This document shows, one piece after another, positions 1 through 10,262 of a DNA stretch of 64,000 nucleotides. The stretch is from assembly GCF_032854445.1 (NCBI RefSeq), contig NC_088302.1:46168645-46232644 (forward strand), in the 5' to 3' direction. The stretch is from Liolophura sinensis. Its lineage: Eukaryota > Mollusca > Polyplacophora > Chitonida > Chitonidae. Below the pieces are notes generated by a model. It saw nothing but the letters and a program-made list of their open reading frames with translations, made no database searches and was not told the DNA's origin. How positions within the stretch are numbered: position 1 is the stretch's first letter; the number at the start of each line of letters is the position of its first letter. The position numbers and the translations under genes are program-made.

Positions 1-761
1 TTAGGGTAAACGAGGAGTTGAACCTTTGTGAACTTGAGAAGTTTGCAATAGAAAGAGGTGTCATTTGTTCCTCTGGAACAAGGTGAGATAAGTGATTGAT
101 AAATCGTTGTCATTGAAAGTAGTCCAACACTTTTCACAAGTCACATGATACAGTAGGACTGTTATCTTTAATGACAGAAGAGTTCGAACTGGAAACTCAC
201 CAGTTATGGATTAGAGACAACAGCGTGCTGTTCACTTTATAAAACAGCATATATTTTACTGCTGTTTATACACCAAAAGTAAAAGCAACAAAGCGTTCCT
301 ATTAGCTTATGACATTAAAAAGGCCTACCTTTAGTAGTTACACAAGGTTCGATCTAATGTCAGGAATCTATGCATCGAAACGGACATTCGTATACCAATC
401 TTAAACCATAATGGACGTTCTGAGTTTAAAATTGCAATTCCCAAAATTCCCCACGACTCTGATTAAAATGGAACCGATGAATGAACGACGAACTGTTTTA
501 AACTTTCTTTGGAAACATGAAATTATGTGATATCCGTGTGGATAACATGACTTTTTTCCATTTGGGTTTGCGCTCTAGTTCAAGTAAACAGACAATCTGG
601 ACGACATTTCAAATAACATAGAGCGTGCTCGGTGTGATTTATTTTTTTAAAGTAATCATTTCCTGTGCCTATCTCCGTTTGTCAAGTGCCAGACAAATAA
701 GACAAACAAGAAAACCAGTCAATCAATGGTCCTTTTATAGACCGATGCTAATGACGATTTG
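1..761. other. Intergenic; one remnant of a dispersed repeat
   Basis: No gene seen. Positions about 372-455 resemble 58873-58957 (shared blocks GACATTCGTAT and CTTAAACCATAA followed by a common purine-rich stretch), which suggests an old interspersed repeat. The rest is unremarkable AT-rich DNA. Confidence 0.5.
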
Positions 762-906
762 TTTATTTATTTGATTGGTGTTTGGGTACCCAAAAATATT
801 TCACATACATGTATACCACAGCCGCCCGCACCATAGTGGGAGGAAACGGAGCACAGTCCGTGGGAAGACCCTCCACAGATTGATGGAAGACCTTCCCACG
901 CAATTT
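762..906 (-). mobile_element. SINE copy (tRNA-headed family), 5' truncated, minus
   Basis: It starts with the reversed tail TTTATTTATTTGATTGGTGT and continues through the reverse complement of the family body (CACCATAGTGGGAGGAAACG) to TTCCCACG. The sequence CGATTTG occurs just before it (755-761) and just after it (907-913), a possible 7-bp target duplication. Confidence 0.75.
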
Positions 907-1404
907 CGATTTGGACCTCCATGGGCCTATTTATTTTTCACTTATATGACACCATGCGATGGCACGATGGTACGAAACATTTTATTACTAGTTCTGCTTC
1001 CTGTGTGTACACGCTTACGGGTAAACGTTCGTGATGGGATATAGCCATTTAAGCCACAAAGAAATACGGAATATTTTACGGGGAATTTTGTTTCAGTAGC
1101 GGAAATAGAAAATAAAGATCACCATACACTGCTCTGGTTGTGTGAATACTCTTGGGACGACGATGACATCGAAGCGATGGCACAAATGCTAGTATCGTGT
1201 AATCGCGTCGTGCCGTCGTGCCCTCGTGCCCTCGTGACGTTGTGCCATCGCTTCGTGCCACCGCCGGCTTCCACAGGTTTCCCCTGTAGTATCTTTCCTG
1301 TAGACTGGTAAATCTGATCTATGTGCTTTTTTAAAGTGTGTTTTGAAGTGTGTTTTTTTGTGACCATGCTCGCCATCCACTGGAGCAGTAGTCTTTAGGT
1401 ACGG
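907..1404. repeat. Inverted repeat enclosing short CGTGCCCT-type repeats
   Basis: GAAGCGATGGCACAA at 1171-1185 is perfectly complementary to 1240-1254. The loop holds several CGTGCCCTCGTGCC-like tandem units (about 1205-1240). No gene is seen in the rest of this stretch. Confidence 0.6.
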
Positions 1405-1505
1405 AATGTCGTGTTTCCCCCGGGCTGTGCCCGGTTTGCTCCCACCATAATGCTGGCCGCTGTCGTATAAGTGAAATACTAATCAAATAAATAAATAAAT
1501 AAATA
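1405..1505 (+). mobile_element. SINE 3' part, plus
   Basis: It contains GTTTCCCCCGGGCTGTGCC, CACCATAATGCTGGCCGC, GTCGTATAAGTGAAATA and the tail AATCAAATAAATAAATAA. It lacks the tRNA-like head and the TTCTTGAGTACGGCG block. Confidence 0.85.
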
Positions 1506-1679
1506 GTATTTAGGTCATTAACTTGTGTCATAACGTCATATCTACTTAGACCTATGCGATTGTAACTGGTCTTATCTTACTGAGCAAAAGCTTGATAAGA
1601 TCATGACAAACATGTCATCATTCTGGACCTGTCAGTCTTTGATCGGACCGCTTTCAGGCTGATACACCCCAACCTTCAG

Positions 1680-3738
1680 TGTCAGCCCTCTGTCTGGCGA
1701 GGGTCTATTAGTCAGAGAAATGTCAGCTTTCTGTCAGACAAGAACATGTCGGCCCTCTATCATACAGGGAGTTCAGCCCTTTATCAGACAGGGACATTAG
1801 CCTTCTTTCAGACAGAGACATATCAGCCTTCTATCAAACGGGGACAATCTATCAGGCAGGGACATGTCAAACTATCAGGAAGGGACCTGCCAGCCTTCTA
1901 TATATCAGACAGGGACATGTCAGCCTTCTATCAGACAGGGACATATCAGCCTTCTGTCAGACAGGGACATGTCAGCCTTCTGTCAGACAGGGACATGTCA
2001 GCCTTCTATTACACAGGGGCATGTCGGTCTTCTTTCAGACAGGGACATGTCAGTCTTCTATTACACAGGGGCATGTCGGCCTTCTATCAGACAGGGATGT
2101 ATCAGCCTTCTATCAGAAGGGACATGTCACCTTTTGTCAGGCACCGACATGTCAGTCTCCTATTACGTCAGAACATGTCAGCCTTCTTCAGCCGAGGACA
2201 TGTCAGCATTCTGTCAAACGGGGACATGAAAGCCTTCTATCAGACAGGGACATGCCAGCCTACTATCAGACAGGGACATCCTCAGCCTTCTATCAGACAG
2301 GAACATGTCAGCCTTCTATCAGACAGGGAGTTCAGCCTTTTATCAGACAGGGACATGTCGGCCTTTTATCAGACGACATCAGCCTTCAATCAGACAGGGG
2401 CATGTCAGCCTTCTATCAGACAGGGACATGTCAGGCTTCTATCAGACAGGACATGTCAGCCTACATGTCAGGCTTCTATCAGACAAGGGCATGTCAGCCT
2501 TCTATCAGGCAGGGACATGTCAACCTTTTATCAGACAGGAATGTCAGCCTTCTTTCAGACAGGAACAAGTCAGCCTTCTATCAGACAGGGGCATGTCAGC
2601 CGTCTATCAGACAGGGGCATGTCAGGCTTCTATCAGACAGGAAATGTCAGCCTTCTATCAGGCAGGGAAATGTCAGCCTTCTATCCCACAGGGACATGTC
2701 AGCCTTCTATCAGACAGAGATAAGTCAGTCTTCTATCAGGCGGCTGGGTCGAGTCACACCTAAGGCTTTGAAAGAGGAAGTTGTAACTTCCTGCCTTGGC
2801 GTTCAGCATGATGGGGATAGTGCAACGACTGGTTGACCCATATCAGTATAATGCCTCGGGTGGGGCCGCTTACTTGCCTCCGGTAAGGGGTCTCAGTAAA
2901 GCAGCACTAGATAAAAGAACGGCGGAAGTCCGTCCTGCAACAAGGAAGCACATTACATTCACTCTAAAGATTCCTTCGTCGTCATATGACTGAAAAATTG
3001 TACGACGTTAAATCCCAAGCACTCAATCACTCTAGTCAGGGACAAGTCAGCCTTCTGTCAGCCTTCTAGTACACAGGGGCATGTCGGCCAGGGATGTATC
3101 AGCCGTCTATCAAACGCAGACATGTTAGTGTGATAACAGGGACATGTCATCCTTTTATCAGACAGAAACATTTCAGCCTTCTATCAGACAGGGACATGTC
3201 AGCCATCTATCAAACAGGAGCATGTCAGTCTTCTATCAGACAGGGACATGACAGCCTTCTGTCAGATAGGGACAAGTCAGCCTTCCATCAGACGAGGACA
3301 TGTCAGCCTTTTGTCAGAAACATGTCAGTCAGAATACATTCAGACAGGGGCATGTCAGTCTTCTATCAGACAGGGACATGTCAGCCTCCCATCAGACAGG
3401 GACATGTCAGCCTTCTGTCAGACAAGGACATGTCAGCCTTCCATCAGACGAGGACATGTCAGCCTCCCATCAGACAGAGACATGTCAGTCATTCTGCCAG
3501 GCAGGGAAAAGTCAGCCTTCTGTCAGACAGGGACATGTCAGCCTTCTGTCAGACAGGGGCATGTCAGCCTTCTGTAAGACATTTACATGTCGGACTTCTA
3601 TCAGACAGGGACATATCAGCCTCTCATCAGACAGGGAGAGGCTGACAGTCAGACAGAGGCTGTCAGTCTTCTATCAGACAGAGACATGTCCGTCATCTAT
3701 CAGACAGGGACACGTCAATCTTCTATCAGATAAGGGCT
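1680..3738 (+). repeat. 26-bp minisatellite, about 65 units, interrupted by a SINE-like insert
   Basis: The unit core is ATCAGACAGGGACATGTC followed by AGCCTTCT, 26 bp in all. Units vary by substitution and short deletions. The array runs from about 1680 to 2742 and again from about 3033 to 3738; the gap is a mobile insert. Because 26 is not a multiple of 3 and the unit lacks forward stops, long open frames appear in all three forward frames (for example 1746-2723 and 2021-2836) with a 26-residue peptide period. I see no start context, splice sites or domain to support translation. Confidence 0.93.
2743..3032 (+). mobile_element. SINE-like nonautonomous element inside the minisatellite
   Basis: It has the body blocks GATGGGGATAGTGCAACGAC, TATCAGTATAATG and GGTCTCAGTAAAGCAGCAC, and ends in TGTACGACGTTAAATCCCAA followed by CACTCAATCACTC. 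The ending with a GTTAAA(C)CCCAAGCACTCA tail is, from memory, common to a group of nonautonomous elements in mollusc genomes. It differs from the main SINE family of this window. Confidence 0.7.
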
Positions 3739-5690
3739 CTAGGAAGTATACGATGATAAGAGGTCGCCTCCGACGGTCCTCTTATATGTCAGTATCGAAG
3801 CATTATCGGCCAACGACAAAAATTGCGTGCTGACCTCACTAAATTAGCCCAGGATTTGGAGTGTGAAATGTAAGACTTCAGCATGCTAGGCCGTCAATAA
3901 CGTCAGCGAAACATTTAAACTGAAGAAAAAAATGCATTGAAATATTTAGCATAGTGAATTTATGGGCTGTGCGGGAGATTTTGATACCGAGTTGTCATTT
4001 CTTTAATCCGATATGCACTACCATCTTTGGCGCAAAATTAATTCTCTTTAACTGCAACTAAAGTCTCTGGTACACGTACATGTAAATGCATAAAATCAGA
4101 TATGTTGTAAAGGTTATGGGAATATTTTTGTAAATTTTTTTTAACGTTTAACATTTGTGAAAAAGGAGATTGAAGAATGGGCTTTATGGCCATGGTCGAT
4201 TTCTTAAATTCTATTCAGCTTTATTTAAAGCGAAAATTGCTATGGAGTATAATTAGCACTCCCGAATAGGGATGTCCACTCCTTTTGAAGCTCGGTTTGT
4301 TTCTTATTTTTCTCAAGTTTAACGTCTTCTGGACAAAGGTACACTGTGTGAAGGCCTACTTGGTTAATACATAACCTTCAGCTCTGACCTGATTTGGGAA
4401 CGCATCTGTTACTTAATCCGTTGACAATTCACAGCACGTTTATCATTACGTCGTTAATGACTCAATAATTAGGTTAGCCACCAAACGATCTCCTAAACTT
4501 GTGTTTCTTTTGTCTACAACTGTTATACTCGTTAATTACTTTAGCGCCATTGAAATTTTTAAATCACGCTCGTACACACAGATTTGTGGAAAACATTCCC
4601 ACAATAAGACTTTCCCATTAAGATATTTGTTAAAATATATTTGGTTGTCCTTGGAAGAATGGATGTGTGACGAAATTTGCATACAATATAACGTTAGAGA
4701 GATGAGTAAATGCCGCTATTCGAGCAAACGCCACGCAATGTTAATAAGGCAAGAATGGGCTGCCATACATCATTAATGCTTCCCGAGCGGGAGAGAAAGC
4801 TGAGAGAGCCACGTGACACACACTCAAACCTCTGTATGGGTAATGTAGGCTGACAATGTGTGTAAGAGAAAATGTGATCAACACAGCGTGAATATTTAAA
4901 GGCTCCCGAAAACATAGCCTTGCCCAGGTGCCATCAGCTCACACGTTGTCTCCGGCCATTAGGTTCTCTTCTAAAATCCGTCTTCTCTTCGAAATGAAAG
5001 CTGACTGGTGTGACCGACAAAGCAGACGACATGATGGAAATAGCGGTCAAGTCTTGAGTTTGAACTCGTAATTCGATTTGTTGTAACCTCCCTGCCACTT
5101 TGATGTGGGGTCCTGCTACTTATGATTTGTATTTAGACATCCTCTATCCACGCAGAATACTGTACATATACCGTCTGACATTTCTATACCCAGGAAAACC
5201 TAGTAGTAAAAAAACAAACTGAGAGGGCACCATGAGAATGTTATAAGCAAAACTGAGCTGTTATCAATGCAGTTTTAGAACAAAATCAACAAATCAGGTT
5301 TAGCCAGTGGGGAGTTGAGAATCAAATTACCGCATATCTTATGCACGGCTAATTGTATCTTGTGACAATCAATAAACGCATAATTTAAACAATGCCGTAC
5401 AAAATTTATATATCCTAAAGATTACAATTGTCAAAATGTTTCAGGAGAGCAGATGTTCGCCTATAATTCATAAAATTAATTAAAAATCTACACGCATGCA
5501 TGGTACAGCGTTCGGAAGGTACAGTTATATACAACGACAGTAAGTCGGGTATAAACCCTGGCGAGCACGTGCGACGAGTCCGATCAGAACGAGTCAAACT
5601 GAATACGACAAATCGAAATTCGATCATCCCAAAGGTACAGATAGTAAACCATGGGTCCGTATGACAAAGGCCATTTGGGGTTCGGCCTAT
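3739..5690. other. Intergenic, no feature recognised
   Basis: I read both strands. There are only short open frames (at most 91 codons) without recognisable motifs, and no repeats of note. Confidence 0.5.
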
Positions 5691-5897
5691 AGGGTTTCCC
5701 CACGAGCTCTGCCCACCACAATGCTGGCCGCCGTCGTATAAGCGAAATATTCTTGATTACGAGGTAAAACGCCAATCAGATAAATAAATAAATAAATAAA
5801 TAAATAAATATAACTGTAATCCCACTATATTGCTGACCGCCGTTGTATAAGTGAATTATTCTTGAGAACGGTGTAAAACATCAATGAAATAACTAAA
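5691..5897 (+). mobile_element. Two adjacent SINE 3' fragments, plus
   Basis: The first (5691-5811) has CACCACAATGCTGGCCGCC, GTCGTATAAGCGAAATATTC and a tail of ten AAAT-type units. The second (5821-5897) repeats the segment from TTGCTGACCGCCGTTGTATA to AACATCAATGAAATAA and is more diverged. The arrangement suggests a younger copy landing on or beside an older one. Confidence 0.8.
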
Positions 5898-8800
5898 CAA
5901 CTATAATTGTAATCCAATTTAAACACAAATATGTGCATCAAATCGATAACATTTGGACCACCTGTTCTGTGGTAGTGTAATTTCAACCAATTTTGAGCAT
6001 CCGGATTCAAATATCTTGTTGTATGATGACTATAAATTTGGACTTTTGTCCAACATGGCTTTTAGTGAAACAAGCCCCAGGGAGATCTCAAAGTTAGTCA
6101 GAAGTTTCACATCTGAGCACAAAAGTATATACAACTTTGCCTTTTTACGAGGGACGTATGAAGATTGTTCTGTCCATATTACTGGCTGGAGTGGTGGTTA
6201 TGTGTACAGTCTGTTCAGGGAAAAGCATTGGTATGCAGAAGGCTCATCTTCATTAAGTCGAACAAAATGAATTGGACACGAATGATGTTATCGAAATTGG
6301 ATATACCCTAGACTCGATTATTCCGGAGTACCCTCTAGCCTCCTCATGACACGATCAACTTTATTTAGAACAGAGCTTTGTGGAAAAGTGATTAGAGTGA
6401 AATTGATGTTGTCCAACAATGGCCGAATAGCGGATCTCAACGAGAGCCTGCTACTAAAGACAACTATCTGGCATAAATACAGGAGACAGATGGCCGAATG
6501 AGATTTGCAAGTGTCAATTTGGCGAACATGGAATATGTAGAAAGTTTGTCTCTCTGTGTTTAACCAATCACCCACCGTCCTTTCTCGCGAGACAGGTGCT
6601 AGATTCGATCACGTGATCCACGAGACCGTCGATTAATTATCCGATCAAATAGAGAGCATTGTGAAGGAACAGATGGATTTAGCCTCTACTGACTACGGCA
6701 GCGAGCTTTAGACCTCAGGGATGGCTTATTATGGTACGGCGTTAAGGCTCACTGTAGTCACTCAACACTGATGACAGTGGCTTCATCGTGTCCGCTCTGA
6801 AAGCCAACTAAGGCTTAATCCAATACAACATGCATAACAAAATTATAATTGGTCGTTGTATTTCTGAAGACATGATCGGTGTTTTATCGGAACGTCTTTA
6901 GTCTGGCGTAGGAAGTTGTGATAAGATGAGCGACGTGGAACAAAAAAAAGATGATGTCATTTAGAAAGAAAATAAAAAAGACGCCTCACCTGAAGATGAC
7001 TACAACTGATTTCATAACAATTCTTTCGTGAAATTCTACCGTGTTCAGGATTGTGAATTGTTAGTCGTCGCAACTAATTGAATTCTAACTCCAGCCCATC
7101 TGTAGAGCTCTGGTATCGCTACTAATGAAGCGTTAATGCCTAAGTACTGTTAATCTTGAGCTCGAGTCTTCATCTGGACAATTTTCTCTTCTGGAATCGA
7201 AAAAGTGTTTCATAATACGAAATGAAAACTTGCACTTTTCTAGTACTCACTTTTTGATCACCATTAACCAAAAGTATTCCTACATTTTACTGTGAAGTGC
7301 AAACTAGCGATAACATCAGGGCGTTGACAAGGTATGGCTTGAGTCCAGTGAAGATCAACAGCTGCCTCTTTAACTCTATTTCTTCTGATAGAATTGGTAA
7401 ACCCAGATATATCGATATGTTAGAACTATGTCTGTCACATACTCGATCGTGCAACCACATAATAATATTTGTTAAGTGTTTAGACAGATATGGAAATTAC
7501 CACAAGCATTATGTTACTGTTCTAACTGATCGTATTTTGACAGTCCTCATTAATATTATTACGTCAAGCCTTATAAGGTGTGTTTTGCCGCTGGCCGCAG
7601 TTTGGAATCCAAGCGTCAAAGATTGTTTTGGCTGGGAGGTTTGTCAGGTTCCATTTTAACGATCACTTCTAAGTAAAATATTATTTCATTGTAGAGAGTT
7701 TAGGTTAGCATGATGAACTTTGCAGGCAATGTTTATTCCGATGTACACAACAGAACAAATCGAATTTACAGGCACAGCGGGCTCTTTTGTCCTGGAGATT
7801 CATTTAGTCGTCAGGTGGCAGTGGGATGAGCTGTGACTTACGAGGCCAAATTACTCTACAGAACTTGAATCTGCTTGGCGACTGAATCCCGGGATCTGAT
7901 TGGTTGATCAATGAATGAGTTGTAACATTTATCGTAACCGGCTGAGGAACACGTGGTTGTTGACCCTCGGTTCAGGGATTGCTATTGAAATTTCCTCTGC
8001 TTCGAAGACAGAGTCTGTGTGCTCGCTGACAGTGATGGAAGGGCTAGACTGCTCTCCGCGTGAGGGTATTTTGACACAATTAGTCAGTAAAGGATATATG
8101 CTGTCCCTGCGCAGAGAGCGATGTATATTGGTCGCTGTCGATATCCCAGCATTTAAATACATATACACAGCTAAACTGGCCTCAAGTTCGACTGTGAATA
8201 GAAATGCTTGAAGGAATTGTCGTTGGCTAAGGTTATGGCGGTCGGACGGCCGAATCTCGCCCACAATTACCCATTCATCTGTCCAGTTATATTTTACCCG
8301 GGGTCGATGCTGATGACAGAATTGTCCCGACAAATAGAAATAAATGGCGAAATAACGTTACCACTGACACGACCTGATGCGCCCTGATCGGATTTACTTT
8401 CTTTCTCTGTTTCACGAGCCTTTTGGGAAGCAACACTCTTAAGCCATCACCCTCATCACTCCTCCTTCGGCAGGAGATTGTGGAATGCGGCTTATTACGT
8501 CATCGAAACTGTTTATCCACGGTGTATAGCTGGTAATATGTTCTCTCACTTCATGAGGTCGTAACTCCGACGATTTACCGTAGAAAAAGAAATGCCCATT
8601 GTGTGTGCGACATCAAACCGAATTTTGCTACGCCAAACTCTTCGTCTCCGTTAAAAATTCACGACATGAAGTCATTCGTCACTTATAATTGTTTAAGCTT
8701 ATGTTTATGTCAAACAGTTAATCACGTTTTTCAATTATTTGACATTAGCTGTCATCTCTGGTACATATTTTCGTAATTCATGGCTTTAATAGTCAAGCCT

Positions 8801-8898
8801 ACATTAGGAATCATTAAAAATGTAGATGAGATTTCTACTAATGGAAAACAAAAAAGCTTAAACTAAAGTTTGGGAAGCTCGACACAACGATATTTCTT
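5898..8898. other. Intergenic; only unrecognised short open frames
   Basis: The longest open frames are 5953-6270 (+, 105 codons), 7297-7659 (+, 120) and 7929-8333 (-, 134). None shows a known motif, a signal peptide, or splice borders that would extend it. They may be chance or exons of an unknown gene. Confidence 0.4.
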
Positions 8899-8900
8899 TC

Positions 8901-9263
8901 TTAGTGATACGGTAGTGGCAGCAATAGATGTGGGTTGAGGCGTAAAACATACCCTAAAGAACTGAATTGGTACATATTATTTGTTTTTCCCTCATTTCCT
9001 TCCAACTTTCACCTAATGTTCTTAGTGATACGGTAGTGGCAGCAATAGATGTGGGTTGAGGCGTAAAACATACCCTAAAGAACTGAATTGGTACATATTA
9101 TTTGTTTTTCCCTCATTTCCTTCCAACTTTCACCTAATGTTCTTAGTGATACGGTAGTGGCAGCAATAGATGTGGTTTGAGGCGTAAAACATACCCTAAA
9201 GAACTGAATTGGTACATTTTATTTGTTTTTCCCTCATTTCCTTCCAACTTTCACCTAATGTTC
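8901..9263. repeat. Three nearly identical 121-bp tandem copies
   Basis: Copies are 8901-9021, 9022-9142 and 9143-9263, each beginning TTAGTGATACGGTAGTGGCA. Only two substitutions are evident, both in the third copy (GTGGTTTGAGG for GTGGGTTGAGG, and ACATTTTATT for ACATATTATT), so the array is recent. The copies are noncoding. Confidence 0.95.
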
Positions 9264-9997
9264 TAGTCTGAAACTATAGACATCAGCCCCTCCCATCTCA
9301 CTGAATAAGGATAAGAACACTTGTTAGAAAAAGTTGGGCTATGTGATTTTATAATAACGCACTTGAGCTTTTCAAGCCAAGCACTAAAAATATATTTTTT
9401 TTGGTACATCACAAATAATTATATGATGTTAAAATTGTGATCATTTTTGGCTGATCTAAAACAATGCCATCTTTGAGAGGCATTTAGAAGTTAAGTTGGA
9501 TTACACCACGAGATATATGGATAACAACTTCTGTTTATTTGGAAGCAATATTTCTGTATAGATGCCAGTACTTGATGCTTGAAAACGGTATTAGTATTTA
9601 TACCCAAACGTCCAAATGAACAGAATTTGTTATCCGTGTAGCTCGTTATGTTAAAACAATGCCTATCGGCGAGTGCATGTATTTATAAAACTCTCTTTGA
9701 TGGATACGTCAGAAACTGAAAAAGCACTCGGCGCGGATGAGGAATAAAACTCTCAAGGCTGAATCTTTGACACATACCAAATGGTACACGTACATGTTTA
9801 CAAGGACATGGCTCTGACGGAGGTAAGATTTGCCTCTCCATACACCTGTTGCTGTTTTGCCTCCTAAAGGCGAGACTAAGACAAATGGGCAGGGTTTCTT
9901 TTAAGTGGCCGATAAAATATTCACATTCTACCTCTCAAGTACCGTATAATTGTAATCGTTAATGGATTCATTTATTTATTTGATTGAAAGCTTAAGG
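9264..9997. other. Intergenic, no gene; SINE tail remnant at the end
   Basis: AT-rich DNA without supported genes. TTTATTTATTTGATTGAAA at about 9970-9988 looks like the reversed tail of the main SINE family with no body attached. Confidence 0.45.
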
Positions 9998-10262
9998 GAT
10001 AAAATACAACCGTGAACCTGTGAACCAGAGTTAATAAGTGGAAGACAGAACTGATAAAATACAACGTGAACCTTTGGCCCAGGGCAAACAAATGAAACGA
10101 AGTATAAGTTATAAACAACTCTCAACCAGTCACTAGGGGCAAAAATTTGAAACATAGAAACAATAAAATACAACGGCGAACCTGTGAAGCAGAGGAAACG
10201 TGACTCACAGAAGAAATCAAATACAACCTTAAACCTGGCACAGACAGGTGAAACGTCATACT
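9998..10262. repeat. Degenerate tandem repeat of about 53-57 bp, five units
   Basis: AAAATACAAC followed by GTGAACCT recurs near 10000, 10055, 10166 and, more diverged, 10218, with a weaker unit near 10112. Several units also share GAAACG/GAAACA towards their end. It is an old array. Confidence 0.65.

Noticed and set aside
1-6. TTAGGG at the window start, as in telomeric repeats
   Set aside because: A single copy with no tandem continuation.
1746-2723. 325-codon protein with peptide repeats
   Set aside because: Wholly explained by the 26-bp minisatellite; equivalent frames exist in all three registers and there is no start or splice support.
1680-3738. CRISPR-like array
   Set aside because: The 26-bp units abut directly with no unique spacers, and the DNA is clearly eukaryotic.
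5953-6270. 105-codon plus-strand frame
   Set aside because: No family recognised and no phase-compatible neighbour; left as unassigned.
7929-8333. 134-codon minus-strand frame
   Set aside because: No motif, signal peptide or splice extension; length compatible with chance in this much sequence.
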